Shown: positions 35,787-45,784, counted from the first letter of the stretch. The stretch is 64,000 nt of DNA from Pseudohongiella spirulinae (GCF_001444425.1 NZ_CP013189.1:3038001-3102000); one strand, 5' to 3'. The notes: generated by a model from the sequence alone, not told the origin. Numbers and translations are program-made.

Positions 35787-36671
35787 ATGCATTCGCTGTA
35801 TGTGGAACGCTGTGGCAACAAAAACGGTCACCCTGTCATTTTTCTGCACGGCGGGCCCGGCAGTCAGGTCAATGCCAACCACCGGCGCTACTTTGATCCG
35901 GACTTCTACGACAGTGTGCTGTTTGACCAGCGCGGCTGCGGTCAGTCAGCACCTGCTGGCGAGACCCGGGAAAACACCACTCAAGACTTGATAAACGACA
36001 TCAATACCCTGCGCTCAGTGCTGGACATCAATGGCCCAATGACTCTGTTTGGCGGATCATGGGGCAGCACGTTGGCACTGGCCTACGCGCAACAGTTTCC
36101 ACAGAACGTGCAGGCGATGATTCTAAGGGGAATTTTTCTGGGCACCGATGATGAAGTTAGCTGGTTTACCGGTGGCCTGAAGCGGTTTGCGCCGCGAGCC
36201 TGGCAGAACATGTCTGAAGGGATGGGGCAGGATTTGATCGAAGCTTATTATCAGGCCGTGTTTGATACAAACCAGAGCAGAGCGACGGAGGCTGCCCTGC
36301 GCTGGGTTGAATATGAAATGCAGATTATGAAAATCGGCAGCGACGCAGATGGCGTGAGCTCACTACCTGAGAGTGAGACAATTCTGAATCGTGCCCGAAT
36401 TCATCTGCACTTTATCAGGCACAAATTCTTTCTCGGAGACACTGACTTGCTGAACAGCTCAGAATTGCTTCAGATACCCGTCACAATAGTTCAGGGCGAA
36501 ATAGATCTTGTCTGCCCGCCGATCACTGCGTGGCAGCTAAGCCAACGTCTGCCCGATGCCAGACTCCGGCTGTTGGGCAACGCCGGGCATAGTGGAATGG
36601 CTGATGTGATGGCCTGCGCCCTGCGTGAAGAAGCCGACGCGCTTCGCGATCGGCTGCTGATTAAAAATTGA
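35787..36671 (+). CDS. Prolyl aminopeptidase (proline iminopeptidase), 5' end disrupted
   Basis: This alpha/beta-hydrolase peptidase of family S33 removes N-terminal proline. It has 294 residues from the ATG at 35787, with VERCGNKNGHPVIFLHGGPG, the DQRGCGQS block, the nucleophile elbow GGSWGSTLALAYA and a late catalytic His in GNAGHSG. The in-frame sequence upstream, 35730-35786, encodes the family's normal N-terminus (TLYPHIEPW), but no standard start codon precedes it in this frame. Translation from 35787 would lose about 20-30 conserved residues. It could be a partner for PqqA processing or a general peptidase; it diverges from pqqA. Confidence 0.8.
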   Translation: MHSLYVERCGNKNGHPVIFLHGGPGSQVNANHRRYFDPDFYDSVLFDQRGCGQSAPAGETRENTTQDLINDINTLRSVLDINGPMTLFGGSWGSTLALAYAQQFPQNVQAMILRGIFLGTDDEVSWFTGGLKRFAPRAWQNMSEGMGQDLIEAYYQAVFDTNQSRATEAALRWVEYEMQIMKIGSDADGVSSLPESETILNRARIHLHFIRHKFFLGDTDLLNSSELLQIPVTIVQGEIDLVCPPITAWQLSQRLPDARLRLLGNAGHSGMADVMACALREEADALRDRLLIKN

Positions 36672-36680
36672 GGGGCTGAA

Positions 36681-38093
36681 ATGAATCTTCGCTTCCGGGT
36701 TGGTTTGAGCATTTCGCTGGTGGGCATTGCCTGCCTCGCGGTAATTGCTTATATGCTGATTGACTATAAACGTCGATCTATCGACCAGGAAATCGAAGCC
36801 GGCACCCGGGTAGCGATTCAACTGTTGCAGGCCATTGCACCTTCACCGATAGAGCTGAGCCAGATCAGCGATCCGATGGACAGCCTGGTCGACTACCTGG
36901 GCAATGTCGGCCGGGTCCGGGCCAATGAAGTGCGGGTGTACGACGAACATGAAATGCTGTTGTATGAATCACCGCCGTCCGAGTATAAGCAGGGCCGCTG
37001 GGCGCCTGACTGGTTTACGGCCCTGGTCGCGCCGGATACGGGCGAAGTCCGGCTGCCTGTGCCCGGCGGCTTCATTCTGATAACACCTGACTCTTCAAGA
37101 TCTGTACTGGATGCCTGGGATGAGCTTTGGCAGTTTGCCCTGTTTGTGCTCGTTATCATTATTCTCCTGAATATTGCGGTCTATCAGATTCTGGGTCGCA
37201 CACTCAAACCGCTGAATGACATTGTGAATGCACTGACGGAAATGGAGAAAGGCAACTATGGTGTCCGTCTCGAAAATTACAACCTGCCAGAATTCAATGC
37301 CATCTCGCACACTTTCAACAGAATGGCTGAATCTCTGCAGGCCGCCTTGATCGAAAACGCCCGGCTTGCCAAAGAGGAACAACAACGAATGGCCGCTGAA
37401 CTGGAACTGGAACAAAACCGCAAGTTTACTCAACTGATGCAGGTGAAGCTGGAAGATGAGCGCCGCTCAATTGCCCGGGAACTCCACGACGAACTTGGAC
37501 AGTGTGTGACCGCAATCAAGACCATTGGCACAGCCATTGCCAACCGGGACAATGCGCAGGCTGACCAGACTCGGGAGAACGCCCGAACCATCGTTGAGGT
37601 GGCATCACACATTTATGATGTTGTGCATTCCATGATACGCCAGCTTCGACCCAGCGCACTGGATCACCTGGGCCTGAATGACGCGATCGGCGAACTGGTG
37701 GATCAGTATCGTAAACAGCATCCTAAGCTGGCAATTCATCTCGTAACAGAGGAGACTCTCGACGACTTTGAAGAAAGCCTGAACATTACCGTTTATCGGA
37801 TAGTCCAGGAATGCCTGACCAACGTTGTGAAACACGCCGATGCGTCAAAAGTCGATGTGGCGCTTACACTGAAAGCCGGCGATCCGACTTTATTGCAGGT
37901 TAGCATCAGCGACGATGGCAAGGGGCTGAAACACAATTTTCCCGGAAGCAATCCTGAAAGGAACTCACGTTTTGGTCTGATCGGTATCAAAGAACGTGTT
38001 CAGGCATTCGGCGGCGAACTGAATTACGAACTCAATACCGACGGTGGCACCACCATTCTGGTGACACTCCCAATACCTCAGGACTGCCCATGA
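36681..38093 (+). CDS. NarX/UhpB-type sensor histidine kinase
   Basis: This membrane sensor kinase has 470 residues: TM1 (about 7-28), a periplasmic domain (30-148), TM2 (about 150-172), HAMP (172-225), coiled-coil, then HisKA_3 with the phosphorylated His269 in ERRSIARELHDELGQ. The HATPase domain has SDDGKGL and FGLIGIKERVQAFGG. It overlaps the response-regulator gene by 4 nt. Comparable kinases next to pqq genes in pseudomonads control quinoprotein alcohol dehydrogenases, so a similar job is plausible but inferred. Confidence 0.9.
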   Translation: MNLRFRVGLSISLVGIACLAVIAYMLIDYKRRSIDQEIEAGTRVAIQLLQAIAPSPIELSQISDPMDSLVDYLGNVGRVRANEVRVYDEHEMLLYESPPSEYKQGRWAPDWFTALVAPDTGEVRLPVPGGFILITPDSSRSVLDAWDELWQFALFVLVIIILLNIAVYQILGRTLKPLNDIVNALTEMEKGNYGVRLENYNLPEFNAISHTFNRMAESLQAALIENARLAKEEQQRMAAELELEQNRKFTQLMQVKLEDERRSIARELHDELGQCVTAIKTIGTAIANRDNAQADQTRENARTIVEVASHIYDVVHSMIRQLRPSALDHLGLNDAIGELVDQYRKQHPKLAIHLVTEETLDDFEESLNITVYRIVQECLTNVVKHADASKVDVALTLKAGDPTLLQVSISDDGKGLKHNFPGSNPERNSRFGLIGIKERVQAFGGELNYELNTDGGTTILVTLPIPQDCP

Positions 38094-38734
38094 GCAAAAA
38101 AGCCATCAAGGTGATGTTAGTGGATGACCATGCCGTTGTGCGCATGGGCTTCAAGCTGCTTTTACAAGGCTCCGACGATATCGACGTCATAGGCGAAGCA
38201 CACAGCGGTGAAGATGCTGTAAAACAATTCCAGGACCTGGCGCCGGATGTGCTGATCATGGACATTTCCATGCCAGGCATTGGTGGCCTGGAAGCAATTG
38301 GCAGAGTACTGGCCAAAAATCCGCAGCAAAAAATTCTGGTGTTATCGGCACATGAAGATGTTATGCATGCGCGGCGCGTCATTAAAGCCGGTGCCGTGGG
38401 TTATGTCACCAAACGCAGTGCCGCCGATGTCCTGATGCAGGCTATTCGCACCGTACACAAAGGGCAAATTTATCTGGAGCCCGAGATTGCGCAGGCCCTG
38501 GCAGTGGAACAGGTGTCCGGTTCAAAGAATCCACTGGATGCATTGAGTGAAAAGGAGTTCAAGGTATTTCTTGAGCTGGCCAAAGGCAGGTCTGTGCAGG
38601 AGATTGCCGACGTGATGTCACTGAGCCCCCGCACCATTGGCACACATCTTTATAACATCAAGCAGAAGCTCAATGCAGCCAACAGTGCCGAGCTGGCGAT
38701 CATTGCCATTCGTGCGGGGCTGATAGAACCCTGA
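38090..38734 (+). CDS. NarL/LuxR-type response regulator
   Basis: The receiver domain (5-120) has acidic Asp12/Asp13 and the phospho-acceptor Asp58 in LIMDISMPG, with Lys in TKRSA. The LuxR HTH (about 145-210) contains LSEKEFKVFLELAKGRSVQE and SPRTIGTHLYNIKQKL. It is 214 residues and cognate to the overlapping sensor kinase. Confidence 0.93.
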   Translation: MSKKAIKVMLVDDHAVVRMGFKLLLQGSDDIDVIGEAHSGEDAVKQFQDLAPDVLIMDISMPGIGGLEAIGRVLAKNPQQKILVLSAHEDVMHARRVIKAGAVGYVTKRSAADVLMQAIRTVHKGQIYLEPEIAQALAVEQVSGSKNPLDALSEKEFKVFLELAKGRSVQEIADVMSLSPRTIGTHLYNIKQKLNAANSAELAIIAIRAGLIEP

Positions 38735-38755
38735 CACTACTGATCGGCATGTTAT

Positions 38756-40171
38756 TTAGATTGATTCGATGTCAGATGAGCCGGGCATAACCATATGCGT
38801 TCCGACCTGCCTAATCAGCTTTCCCTCTGCATTGCGAATTAATAATGTCCTCGCGAGAATATTCACCAGATGGCCGTCTCGATGGCGCATTTTAAATTCA
38901 GTCTCAACCCATTGAGCACCTGCCTCTGCGGCTTGCTCTACACTGCTGCTGAGTCGGCGCCATTGATCCGGAGGTGTGAGTTTACTGGCTAATCCGGGAT
39001 TATTGGCCAGTTCATGGTTCTTGTAGCCCAACAGTCGCTTCCACTCCGGCGAATAGTAAATGCTGCCGGCCTCCATATCGAAATCCCAAAGACCCTGCCG
39101 GGAAGCCTGCATCGCCAGACGCAGGCGCTGTTCGGCAAGCATCACAGAACTCAAGTCCCGCAGAGTAATCAAACAGCCTTTTGGATGGTCACTCATTGAG
39201 CTCTGCACTGGAGTAATACGCAATTCCATGTCGAGAGCCTGATTTTCGTGACACAGCCTCAACGGACATTCAACACCTAGTGAGACATCAGTCTCTGTCA
39301 GATACGGCTGTATCTCCGGCACGACCTGTGCAACTTTCTGACCCCTGAGTTCGGCCAGAGATATGTCGAAGAACTGCTCTGCACTGCGACTGGCGGTTAA
39401 TATCCGCAATTCGTCATCCAGCACCAGCATGATGTCTTCCATATTATCTACGAAAGTCTGCGCAGCACCGCGAATTACGTCGAAAAAGTTGAGTTTGACG
39501 ATAACAAATGCAATCAGCAGTGTACTGAAGAGTATTGAAATAGGTGTCGGATCAACAGGCAATACATTATTATCGAGTAACAGATACAACAAGTTCGCCG
39601 CAAAGGGCACCAATGCCGATAAAGCCATCAGGACAAACTGCAGAGGTCTGCGCTGTCGATTAAGCAGGGCATGGCGCATTAGCAACACAATGCCGCCGAT
39701 GATAAAGAAATACGAATAGAGCGTATGGACCCAGAAGTATGGGCCCAATGTTGCCGTCAGCACTGACATTGATCCAATTTCATGAATCTGAACAGATGAT
39801 CGGAACCAGCCGTGCCAGGGATTGGTCCACAACACCAACAGGCTGACGAATGGAATCAGTAACAGGCTGAGCCAGTGACGCAGAGAGAGCCTGAACTCTG
39901 GCTTGCTGACGCTCAGGGCCACCATGAAATAAGCGACAGGCACAGTGACAATGCCGAAGTACTGAAAATTAGCCCAGAAAACTTTTGTATCCAGCGTGCG
40001 CGCCCACAATTCACCCGTACTGCCGATTAACCATAGAATCACGGGTGCCGCCAGCCCCAGCATGACGAACGCACCGGGAGCGCGTCGATAATTCCATATT
40101 ATCAGTGCCAGAGAACTGGCTACCAATAAGGCCGCGCAAAGCACGGTTGTTGTCAGTACGAAAAAATTCAT
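38756..40171 (-). CDS. 7TM sensor with two PAS domains and no output domain
   Basis: The N-terminal seven-helix membrane module resembles the histidine-kinase N-terminal 7TM domain (about 1-225, including WANFQYFGIVTVPVAYFM and NPWHGWF). A PAS domain follows (about 240-345, MEDIMLVLDDELRI) and then a PAS3-type domain (about 350-465, GLWDFDMEAGSIYYSPEWKR, EFKMRHRDGHLV). The protein stops there: no kinase, GGDEF, EAL or HTH is present. It is 471 residues and convergent with the two-component pair. It may act by protein contact, perhaps on a neighbouring kinase, or be a truncated sensor. Confidence 0.75.
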   Translation of the reverse strand: MNFFVLTTTVLCAALLVASSLALIIWNYRRAPGAFVMLGLAAPVILWLIGSTGELWARTLDTKVFWANFQYFGIVTVPVAYFMVALSVSKPEFRLSLRHWLSLLLIPFVSLLVLWTNPWHGWFRSSVQIHEIGSMSVLTATLGPYFWVHTLYSYFFIIGGIVLLMRHALLNRQRRPLQFVLMALSALVPFAANLLYLLLDNNVLPVDPTPISILFSTLLIAFVIVKLNFFDVIRGAAQTFVDNMEDIMLVLDDELRILTASRSAEQFFDISLAELRGQKVAQVVPEIQPYLTETDVSLGVECPLRLCHENQALDMELRITPVQSSMSDHPKGCLITLRDLSSVMLAEQRLRLAMQASRQGLWDFDMEAGSIYYSPEWKRLLGYKNHELANNPGLASKLTPPDQWRRLSSSVEQAAEAGAQWVETEFKMRHRDGHLVNILARTLLIRNAEGKLIRQVGTHMVMPGSSDIESI

Positions 40172-40210
40172 ATCGACTCCTGGCAGATCTGGAGCCCATT
40201 ATGCTTGAAA

Positions 40211-41371
40211 TTAGGGACTTATCACACCGTGTCTGTCCAGTAGGTCCAACACGACAGGCACCGGCAACTCTGCAAATGCATCTCCGTTCACACCCTGCAC
40301 CGCAGAAGCCTTGAACAATGCATTGTAAACGGCTTCCTCGGTGGCTTCCACAACAGCCTGGAACAATGGGGTCATCAAACCATTCGGCCAGTCTTCCACC
40401 AGGGTCGTCTGCTCGCGGCGAGCAGGCGTTCGACGCACACTGTTGGCGGTCGAAAATGCCAGAGCATAGTCACCCGAACCATTAGGCATGGCCGAACCGG
40501 TTCTGGCGATACCCAGGAATGCGCGACTTGCCAGGCGTTCAAGGTTACGGTCTGATAACGGCGCATCGGTGGCAATGATAATCATCACCGAACCGTCAGG
40601 GCTGGTCTGTGTCGCGCCACTTGCCACACGACTGCTTAGTGTCTCAGCGTTCACTGGCACCCCCATGATGTGCAGTTCACCGCCGTAGTTGGTCTGCACA
40701 AGCACACCGACTGTGAAACCACCGTCGTTCGCCGGTAATACACGCGAGCTGGTGCCAATGCCGCCTTTCCATCCAAAACTGACTGTACCCATACCCGCGC
40801 CGACACTGCCTTCAGCCACAGGCCCTGAGCTGGCGCTGTCAATGGCTGCAATGGCATGTTCAGGGCGCACCGCCCGCAGGCGAATATTGTTGATGCGCCC
40901 GTCATTGGTTTCGCCCACCACGGCATTAACTGAGCGGACGTCTTCATTGCCCACCTGCTGCAGGGTCCATTCAATGACGCCGGCGGCCGCCTCTGGCACT
41001 GACAGGGTATTGGTTAATACCACCGGTGTTTCCAGCTCCCCCAGTTCGATGACCTGAGTCGTGCCCATCATTTTCCCGAATCCATTGCCCTGGGCAAATC
41101 CGGCGGGCACCTTATCCTGAAAGATGTTGCCACCATGCGGTACGATCGCCGTCACACCAGTACGTACATTGCCGTCTTCTATTAATGACACATGGCCCAC
41201 TTTCACACCGGCCACATCCGTAATGGCATTGTGTTCTCCGGCAGGGTAAATACCGGGGGCAATGCCCACGTCGCGCGGGCGCGGGTCCGAGTCATTGGCC
41301 ATGACCGGTCCGCTGATCATCAGCGCGACTGACAAGGCTATGCTTCTCAACTCTCCGAATCGACGATTCAT
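40211..41371 (-). CDS. P1-family (S58, DmpA-like) aminopeptidase, exported
   Basis: This N-terminal-nucleophile peptidase is related to DmpA and beta-peptidyl aminopeptidases. It has 386 residues from the ATG at 41371 (GAGG 6 nt upstream) with a signal peptide ending at about VMA-ND. Family blocks are GIYPAGEHNAITDVAGVKVG, VGETNDGRINN, GGFTVGVLVQTNYGG, and the presumed self-cleavage site before Ser in PDGSVMIIIATDAPL. It starts 25 bp after the MBL hydrolase gene and is likely in one operon with it and the aldehyde dehydrogenase. Confidence 0.88.
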   Translation of the reverse strand: MNRRFGELRSIALSVALMISGPVMANDSDPRPRDVGIAPGIYPAGEHNAITDVAGVKVGHVSLIEDGNVRTGVTAIVPHGGNIFQDKVPAGFAQGNGFGKMMGTTQVIELGELETPVVLTNTLSVPEAAAGVIEWTLQQVGNEDVRSVNAVVGETNDGRINNIRLRAVRPEHAIAAIDSASSGPVAEGSVGAGMGTVSFGWKGGIGTSSRVLPANDGGFTVGVLVQTNYGGELHIMGVPVNAETLSSRVASGATQTSPDGSVMIIIATDAPLSDRNLERLASRAFLGIARTGSAMPNGSGDYALAFSTANSVRRTPARREQTTLVEDWPNGLMTPLFQAVVEATEEAVYNALFKASAVQGVNGDAFAELPVPVVLDLLDRHGVISP

Positions 41372-41396
41372 GACTATCCTCAGAAAAAATGGGCGC

Positions 41397-42536
41397 TTAA
41401 AACCAGTTGTGAAACTGTATTTCATCACTTCCCAAAGGCAAAGTCACGGCCAGGCCATCTCTGGCCACACGAACCGGCCCGTCAAACCTGGAAGGTGCAC
41501 CCCGCAGAAAGGCCGCTTCCAGGAACCGGTTTGGTATGGGTGGCACCACATGATTTATGACAAGCGCCCCGGCAGCGGCTGATTGAGCAAGTTCAGCGGC
41601 CTGTTCAGGGGTTGTATGATAATCCAGCACATCCTGCATGATGACCCCCAGATTCGGGTCACCCCGTTCAATCACATTTTGTTCGATAATTTTTAACAGT
41701 TGCGGCTGCAAACCCTCCATCACCAAAAGATCAGCGCCGCGGACAAACGCTTCGAAACCGGGTGACCGTGATACAATCAGGTCACCGCTAAAGACGACAG
41801 ACCGTCCCGCGTACTCAAAACGATAAGCGACTGCCGGATCAGCGGGATCATGGTCGACCCGCAAAGCCGACACCGACACTGAGTCATCGTCGTAAACGCT
41901 GATCGCTGACTCATTCTCAGGAGGCTCCGTTCGTGCCGGCAACTGAAAAGCCTGGGCGACAAGGCCCGCACCTGAAGAAGGCACAATCTGTTCACCATGG
42001 TGTGCTGGACGATAAATCTGATCCGGGCCATACGCAAGGTTGAATCCGGCCACAATCTGGTCTACACCCTGAGGGCCGATCACCGGCAAGGGCGACGGGT
42101 GCGCCCCGTTGACCCATCGCTGCAGTGCCAGATTACCGAGATCTGCGATATGATCGGAATGAAAATGAGTCAGAAATACTGCTCGAATCTGATCGGCTGG
42201 CAACCCCATTATGGTAATGTTTGAAGTTGATCCGCTTCCTGAATCAATCACAAAAAGTGCGTCTCCGGCGATCACCACTGCGCACGACTCGGCGCGTGTC
42301 GGATCCGGCAAAGGCGCACCTGTCCCACAAAATGCAACATGCAACCCAGGCTCAAGTGATGTCAATCGGTCAAACTGCGCCTGCCGAGATGCCTGTCGCT
42401 CGAACAGCCAATAACCCAGCTCAGCACGAAATAGTGTGACGACGCTGATCAGCAGGAAAGTAGCCACTGCGGCTGACAGAGCTATTACCGATAACAACCC
42501 TGAACCCCACGAAACTGTCGGGTTGCGGCCCATCAT
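41397..42536 (-). CDS. Membrane-anchored MBL-fold hydrolase
   Basis: This 379-residue protein has an N-terminal hydrophobic helix (about 12-36) that anchors or exports it. The metallo-beta-lactamase domain of RNase Z/arylsulfatase-like type contains FCGTGAPLPDPTRAESC, the intact metal motif THFHSDHIADL, SGDLIVS and NHVVPP. It overlaps the upstream aldehyde dehydrogenase gene by 4 nt. Export argues against a tRNA-processing role; the substrate is unknown. Confidence 0.82.
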   Translation of the reverse strand: MMGRNPTVSWGSGLLSVIALSAAVATFLLISVVTLFRAELGYWLFERQASRQAQFDRLTSLEPGLHVAFCGTGAPLPDPTRAESCAVVIAGDALFVIDSGSGSTSNITIMGLPADQIRAVFLTHFHSDHIADLGNLALQRWVNGAHPSPLPVIGPQGVDQIVAGFNLAYGPDQIYRPAHHGEQIVPSSGAGLVAQAFQLPARTEPPENESAISVYDDDSVSVSALRVDHDPADPAVAYRFEYAGRSVVFSGDLIVSRSPGFEAFVRGADLLVMEGLQPQLLKIIEQNVIERGDPNLGVIMQDVLDYHTTPEQAAELAQSAAAGALVINHVVPPIPNRFLEAAFLRGAPSRFDGPVRVARDGLAVTLPLGSDEIQFHNWF

Positions 42537-43996
42537 CGTTTAACCTGTATTTTAATGGTCTGCTCAGTTGCCTTGCCGTAGGGTGGCAGCATACCGCCCA
42601 GCTTACCTACATTGAGCCGCGTCTGCCGGTATACACTTTTGGCATGACTGAAGGTGCGGAAGCCATGCTCACCGTGATACGCCCCCATGCCGCTGGGTCC
42701 CACACCACCGAACGGCAATTCTTCCTGCATGATGTGCATGATCACATCGTTAATGCAGACACCTCCGGACGTCGTTCTGGATAGCACTGCACGCTCCTCA
42801 TGCCTGTCCTCGCCAAAATAGTAGACGGCGAGTGGTCGCGGATGGGCGTTGACATAATCAATCACCTCATCAAAATCCTTATAGCTGCGGATAGGCAGCA
42901 GCGGACCAAATATCTCTTCCTCCATAACCCGTGCGTTATCGGGAGGATTCACAATCAATACCGGCGGTAGTTTGCGCCGTTCATCAAGTGCAGCGGAGTC
43001 CTCATCAGCGGGTTTAAGGGCATGGATTCGCACACCCTGCTCCTCAACTTCCTGCACATAACTGCTCAGGCGCTGGTAGTGGCGCTCATTCACAATGGCG
43101 GTGTATTCCGGATTATCCAGAATAGAGGGATACATGGAACGTACTGCTTTTTCAGCTGCTTCGACGACCGACTCGAGCAGCTCTTCCGGCGCCAACAAAT
43201 AATCAGGCGCCAGACATATCTGCCCGGCATTCAGGGTTTTGCCGAGCATGATGCGTTCAATGCTGCGTTGAATATCTGCACTGCGCGACAGAATCACGGG
43301 TGACTTGCCACCCAGCTCCAGCGTCACCGGCACCAGATTCTGCGCAGCAGCTTTCATAATATGCCGGGCGACAGACGTCGCGCCCGTAAACAACAGATGG
43401 TCAAACGGCAGAGCCGAAAAAGCCTGACCGACTTCGGGCCCGCCGGTGAAAATTGCAACCTCTTTGGGATCCCAGGTCGCAGCAACCATTTCGGCCATCA
43501 CCTCCGAGGTAGCCGGCGTAAACTCCGAGGGTTTGATCATGGCGCGATTGCCGGCCGCCAGAATGCCGGCCAGTGGGCCAAAGGTCAGATTGACGGGGAA
43601 GTTCCAGGGCGAGATGACACCGACCACACCCAGCGGCTGGTACTCAATACGGGAGCGACCGCCCAGTAAATTGAACGGAAACGAACTGGCTTTACGCTGG
43701 GGCTTCATCCACTTGTGCAAATGCTTCCGGGCGTGTTTCAGTGGTGTCAACGATGCCGCAACATCAGTGAGCAGAGTGACTTCTCGGGAGCGGCAACTGA
43801 AGTCAGTATTCAGCGCATCAACCAATTTCCCCTGATACTTCAGCAGCACATCAATGCCGCGATCAATCCGGTCCCTGCGCGTTGCCGCACTCACCGCGCC
43901 TTCCTGCAGGAAATCCTTACGCTGCAGTTCGAGAGCGCCTTTGAGTTTTGATTCTAATTGTTCACCGTGTTCTTCCGCTGCCTGCATACTCATCAC
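42533..43996 (-). CDS. calB: Coniferyl aldehyde dehydrogenase
   Basis: This 487-residue member of the ALDH superfamily closely follows the CalB group: PLGVVGVISPWNFPVNLTFG, IKPSEFTPATSEVMAE, LFTGATSVARHIMKAAA, ELGGKSPVIL, catalytic Cys in NAGQICLAPDY, and EEIFGPLLPI. CalB oxidises coniferyl aldehyde to ferulate in lignin-phenol catabolism, but related enzymes accept other aldehydes. It heads the run calB-MBL hydrolase-P1 peptidase. Confidence 0.82.
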   Translation of the reverse strand: MMSMQAAEEHGEQLESKLKGALELQRKDFLQEGAVSAATRRDRIDRGIDVLLKYQGKLVDALNTDFSCRSREVTLLTDVAASLTPLKHARKHLHKWMKPQRKASSFPFNLLGGRSRIEYQPLGVVGVISPWNFPVNLTFGPLAGILAAGNRAMIKPSEFTPATSEVMAEMVAATWDPKEVAIFTGGPEVGQAFSALPFDHLLFTGATSVARHIMKAAAQNLVPVTLELGGKSPVILSRSADIQRSIERIMLGKTLNAGQICLAPDYLLAPEELLESVVEAAEKAVRSMYPSILDNPEYTAIVNERHYQRLSSYVQEVEEQGVRIHALKPADEDSAALDERRKLPPVLIVNPPDNARVMEEEIFGPLLPIRSYKDFDEVIDYVNAHPRPLAVYYFGEDRHEERAVLSRTTSGGVCINDVIMHIMQEELPFGGVGPSGMGAYHGEHGFRTFSHAKSVYRQTRLNVGKLGGMLPPYGKATEQTIKIQVKR

Positions 43997-44023
43997 TCAC
44001 ATCTCCGGTGGCCTGAAAGTCTG

Positions 44024-45784
44024 TTAATGTATCGACCTGAACGGTCTCTTGAACAGGACATAAAAAAGAATCAGTAATGCGAGTACAACACCAAATACGG
44101 CAACCAGCAACATCATGCCGTACTTTGCAATGATCTGCCGGGTTGTCGCCTCGGCAATCATCTGTTGACCGGAGTAACCCGGCGGCATGGGCAGCACGCC
44201 GTATTCGGCCGTGTACAGTTCATACTCTCTCATCATGTCAGCAAACAACTCGGGCAATTCGGCACTCAGGTCGCGGGTTTCGCCTGGATCCTGCACGACA
44301 TTGTGCAGGCGCCAGACGCCGTCACCGTATAAGTCCAGATTACGTACCAGTTTGTAATCACCTTTGAATACCGCAGATTGCCCGGACGCCTCCAGAGACA
44401 CAGCATCCTCTGGACCATACACTGATTGCGCACGCCCTTGCAGAACATCAACAAGGCTGCGCCCGGTAAACGCCGGTCCTGAATCCAGCGCCTCGGCACC
44501 GGTCAGCTCCAGAATGGTGGGCACCAGGTCGGTAATAAAACTGAAAGGGTGTAATGCGCCCGAGGAAGGAATGCCCGGGCCGGACATGACCAATGGTACA
44601 CGCGTGCCACCCTCACTGGCGTGAAATTTGAATAACGACCCGCCCGCGCCCGCGGCGATGGCCCACTCGGGACCAATAGACGCATAGGAACCAGGCTCAC
44701 CCAATGTCTCTATGTCCTGGGAAAAACCTTCCAGCCATAACCACAAACGGAAGCCGGCATCTGCCGTTGGATGATTGTGCTCCGGCCCATTATCGGACAA
44801 CACCATAAATACCGTATTGTCGTAATCACCGCTGGTTTTCAGGTGATCAAGCAGTCGTCCGACATGGTAGTCCATGGCCTCCAGCATGCCCGCATTCACC
44901 TGCATGCTGCGTATGCTGCGTTCCCGCTCACGCGCAGACAGATCTTCCCAGCGCCGCAGTACGTCAGGCACCGGGCCGAGTTGCGCATCTGCCGGTATCA
45001 GTCCTCGCGCGATGGCTGCCTGATGCCGCCGCTGTCGAAGCACTTCCCAGCCTTCATCGTACACACCGTTATACCGGTCGATAAACTCGCGCGGCGCCTG
45101 CACAGGAATATGAATGGCCTGAAAACCGATCACAGAAAAAAATGGCTGACCGGCAGGTGTCTGATCAATGTACTCGATCGTTTTATCCACCAGAAACTCG
45201 GATGAATAAAAGTCATCCGGCAGGGTGCCTCGTTCAGCACCTTCAAACCAGTCGGCTTGTTCATACTGCGGCAAATAGGAACGCTGCGACCAGTTGTCCG
45301 CACCGGATGCATCCAGAATGAAACTGCGATCAAAACCACGCGCAACGGGCAAACTCTGTGGTGAATGGCCCAGGTGCCACTTGCCGGTAATGTAGCTGGC
45401 GTAACCAGCCGCCTGCAGGTGTTCAGCAATGGTTGGTACGTCAGGTGCCAGCTCACCCTGATAGGCCGGGTGTCCGGCATGCTCCTCCGGCCTGAGATGA
45501 TTCAAGGTCGCCAGCCCGGCACGGTGACTGGGCACACCGGTCATTAACATGGCGCGTGAGGGTGCGCAGGTGGGGCCGGCATGAAAGTTACTGAACATCA
45601 CGCCGCTTTCCGCCAGACTGTCGATGGCGGGCGTATTGATTTCACTGCCGTAGGCACCGAGATCGGTAAAGCCAGCGTCGTCTATGACGATGACGATCAC
45701 ATTGGGTTGTGCGTAAGAGGTCGCTGTAGAAATCACCAACAATGCGAGGACAATAACATGTGTGATATGGCGCTTAATTGACAT
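44024..45784 (-). CDS. Formylglycine-dependent sulfatase with C-terminal membrane anchor
   Basis: This alkaline-phosphatase-superfamily sulfatase has 586 residues from the ATG at 45784. A signal peptide ends near SYAQ, and NVIVIVIDDAGFTDLGAYG binds the metal. The C-A-P-S-R motif in GPTCAPSRAMLMTG carries the Cys (about 73) converted to formylglycine. Further blocks are GKWHLG and SDNGPEHNH. Unusually, the C-terminus has a transmembrane helix (MLLVAVFGVVLALLILFYVL) with a basic tail, so it is tethered to the inner membrane facing the periplasm. Its start overlaps the FGE gene end by 11 nt, indicating coupled translation. Confidence 0.92.
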   Translation of the reverse strand: MSIKRHITHVIVLALLVISTATSYAQPNVIVIVIDDAGFTDLGAYGSEINTPAIDSLAESGVMFSNFHAGPTCAPSRAMLMTGVPSHRAGLATLNHLRPEEHAGHPAYQGELAPDVPTIAEHLQAAGYASYITGKWHLGHSPQSLPVARGFDRSFILDASGADNWSQRSYLPQYEQADWFEGAERGTLPDDFYSSEFLVDKTIEYIDQTPAGQPFFSVIGFQAIHIPVQAPREFIDRYNGVYDEGWEVLRQRRHQAAIARGLIPADAQLGPVPDVLRRWEDLSARERERSIRSMQVNAGMLEAMDYHVGRLLDHLKTSGDYDNTVFMVLSDNGPEHNHPTADAGFRLWLWLEGFSQDIETLGEPGSYASIGPEWAIAAGAGGSLFKFHASEGGTRVPLVMSGPGIPSSGALHPFSFITDLVPTILELTGAEALDSGPAFTGRSLVDVLQGRAQSVYGPEDAVSLEASGQSAVFKGDYKLVRNLDLYGDGVWRLHNVVQDPGETRDLSAELPELFADMMREYELYTAEYGVLPMPPGYSGQQMIAEATTRQIIAKYGMMLLVAVFGVVLALLILFYVLFKRPFRSIH

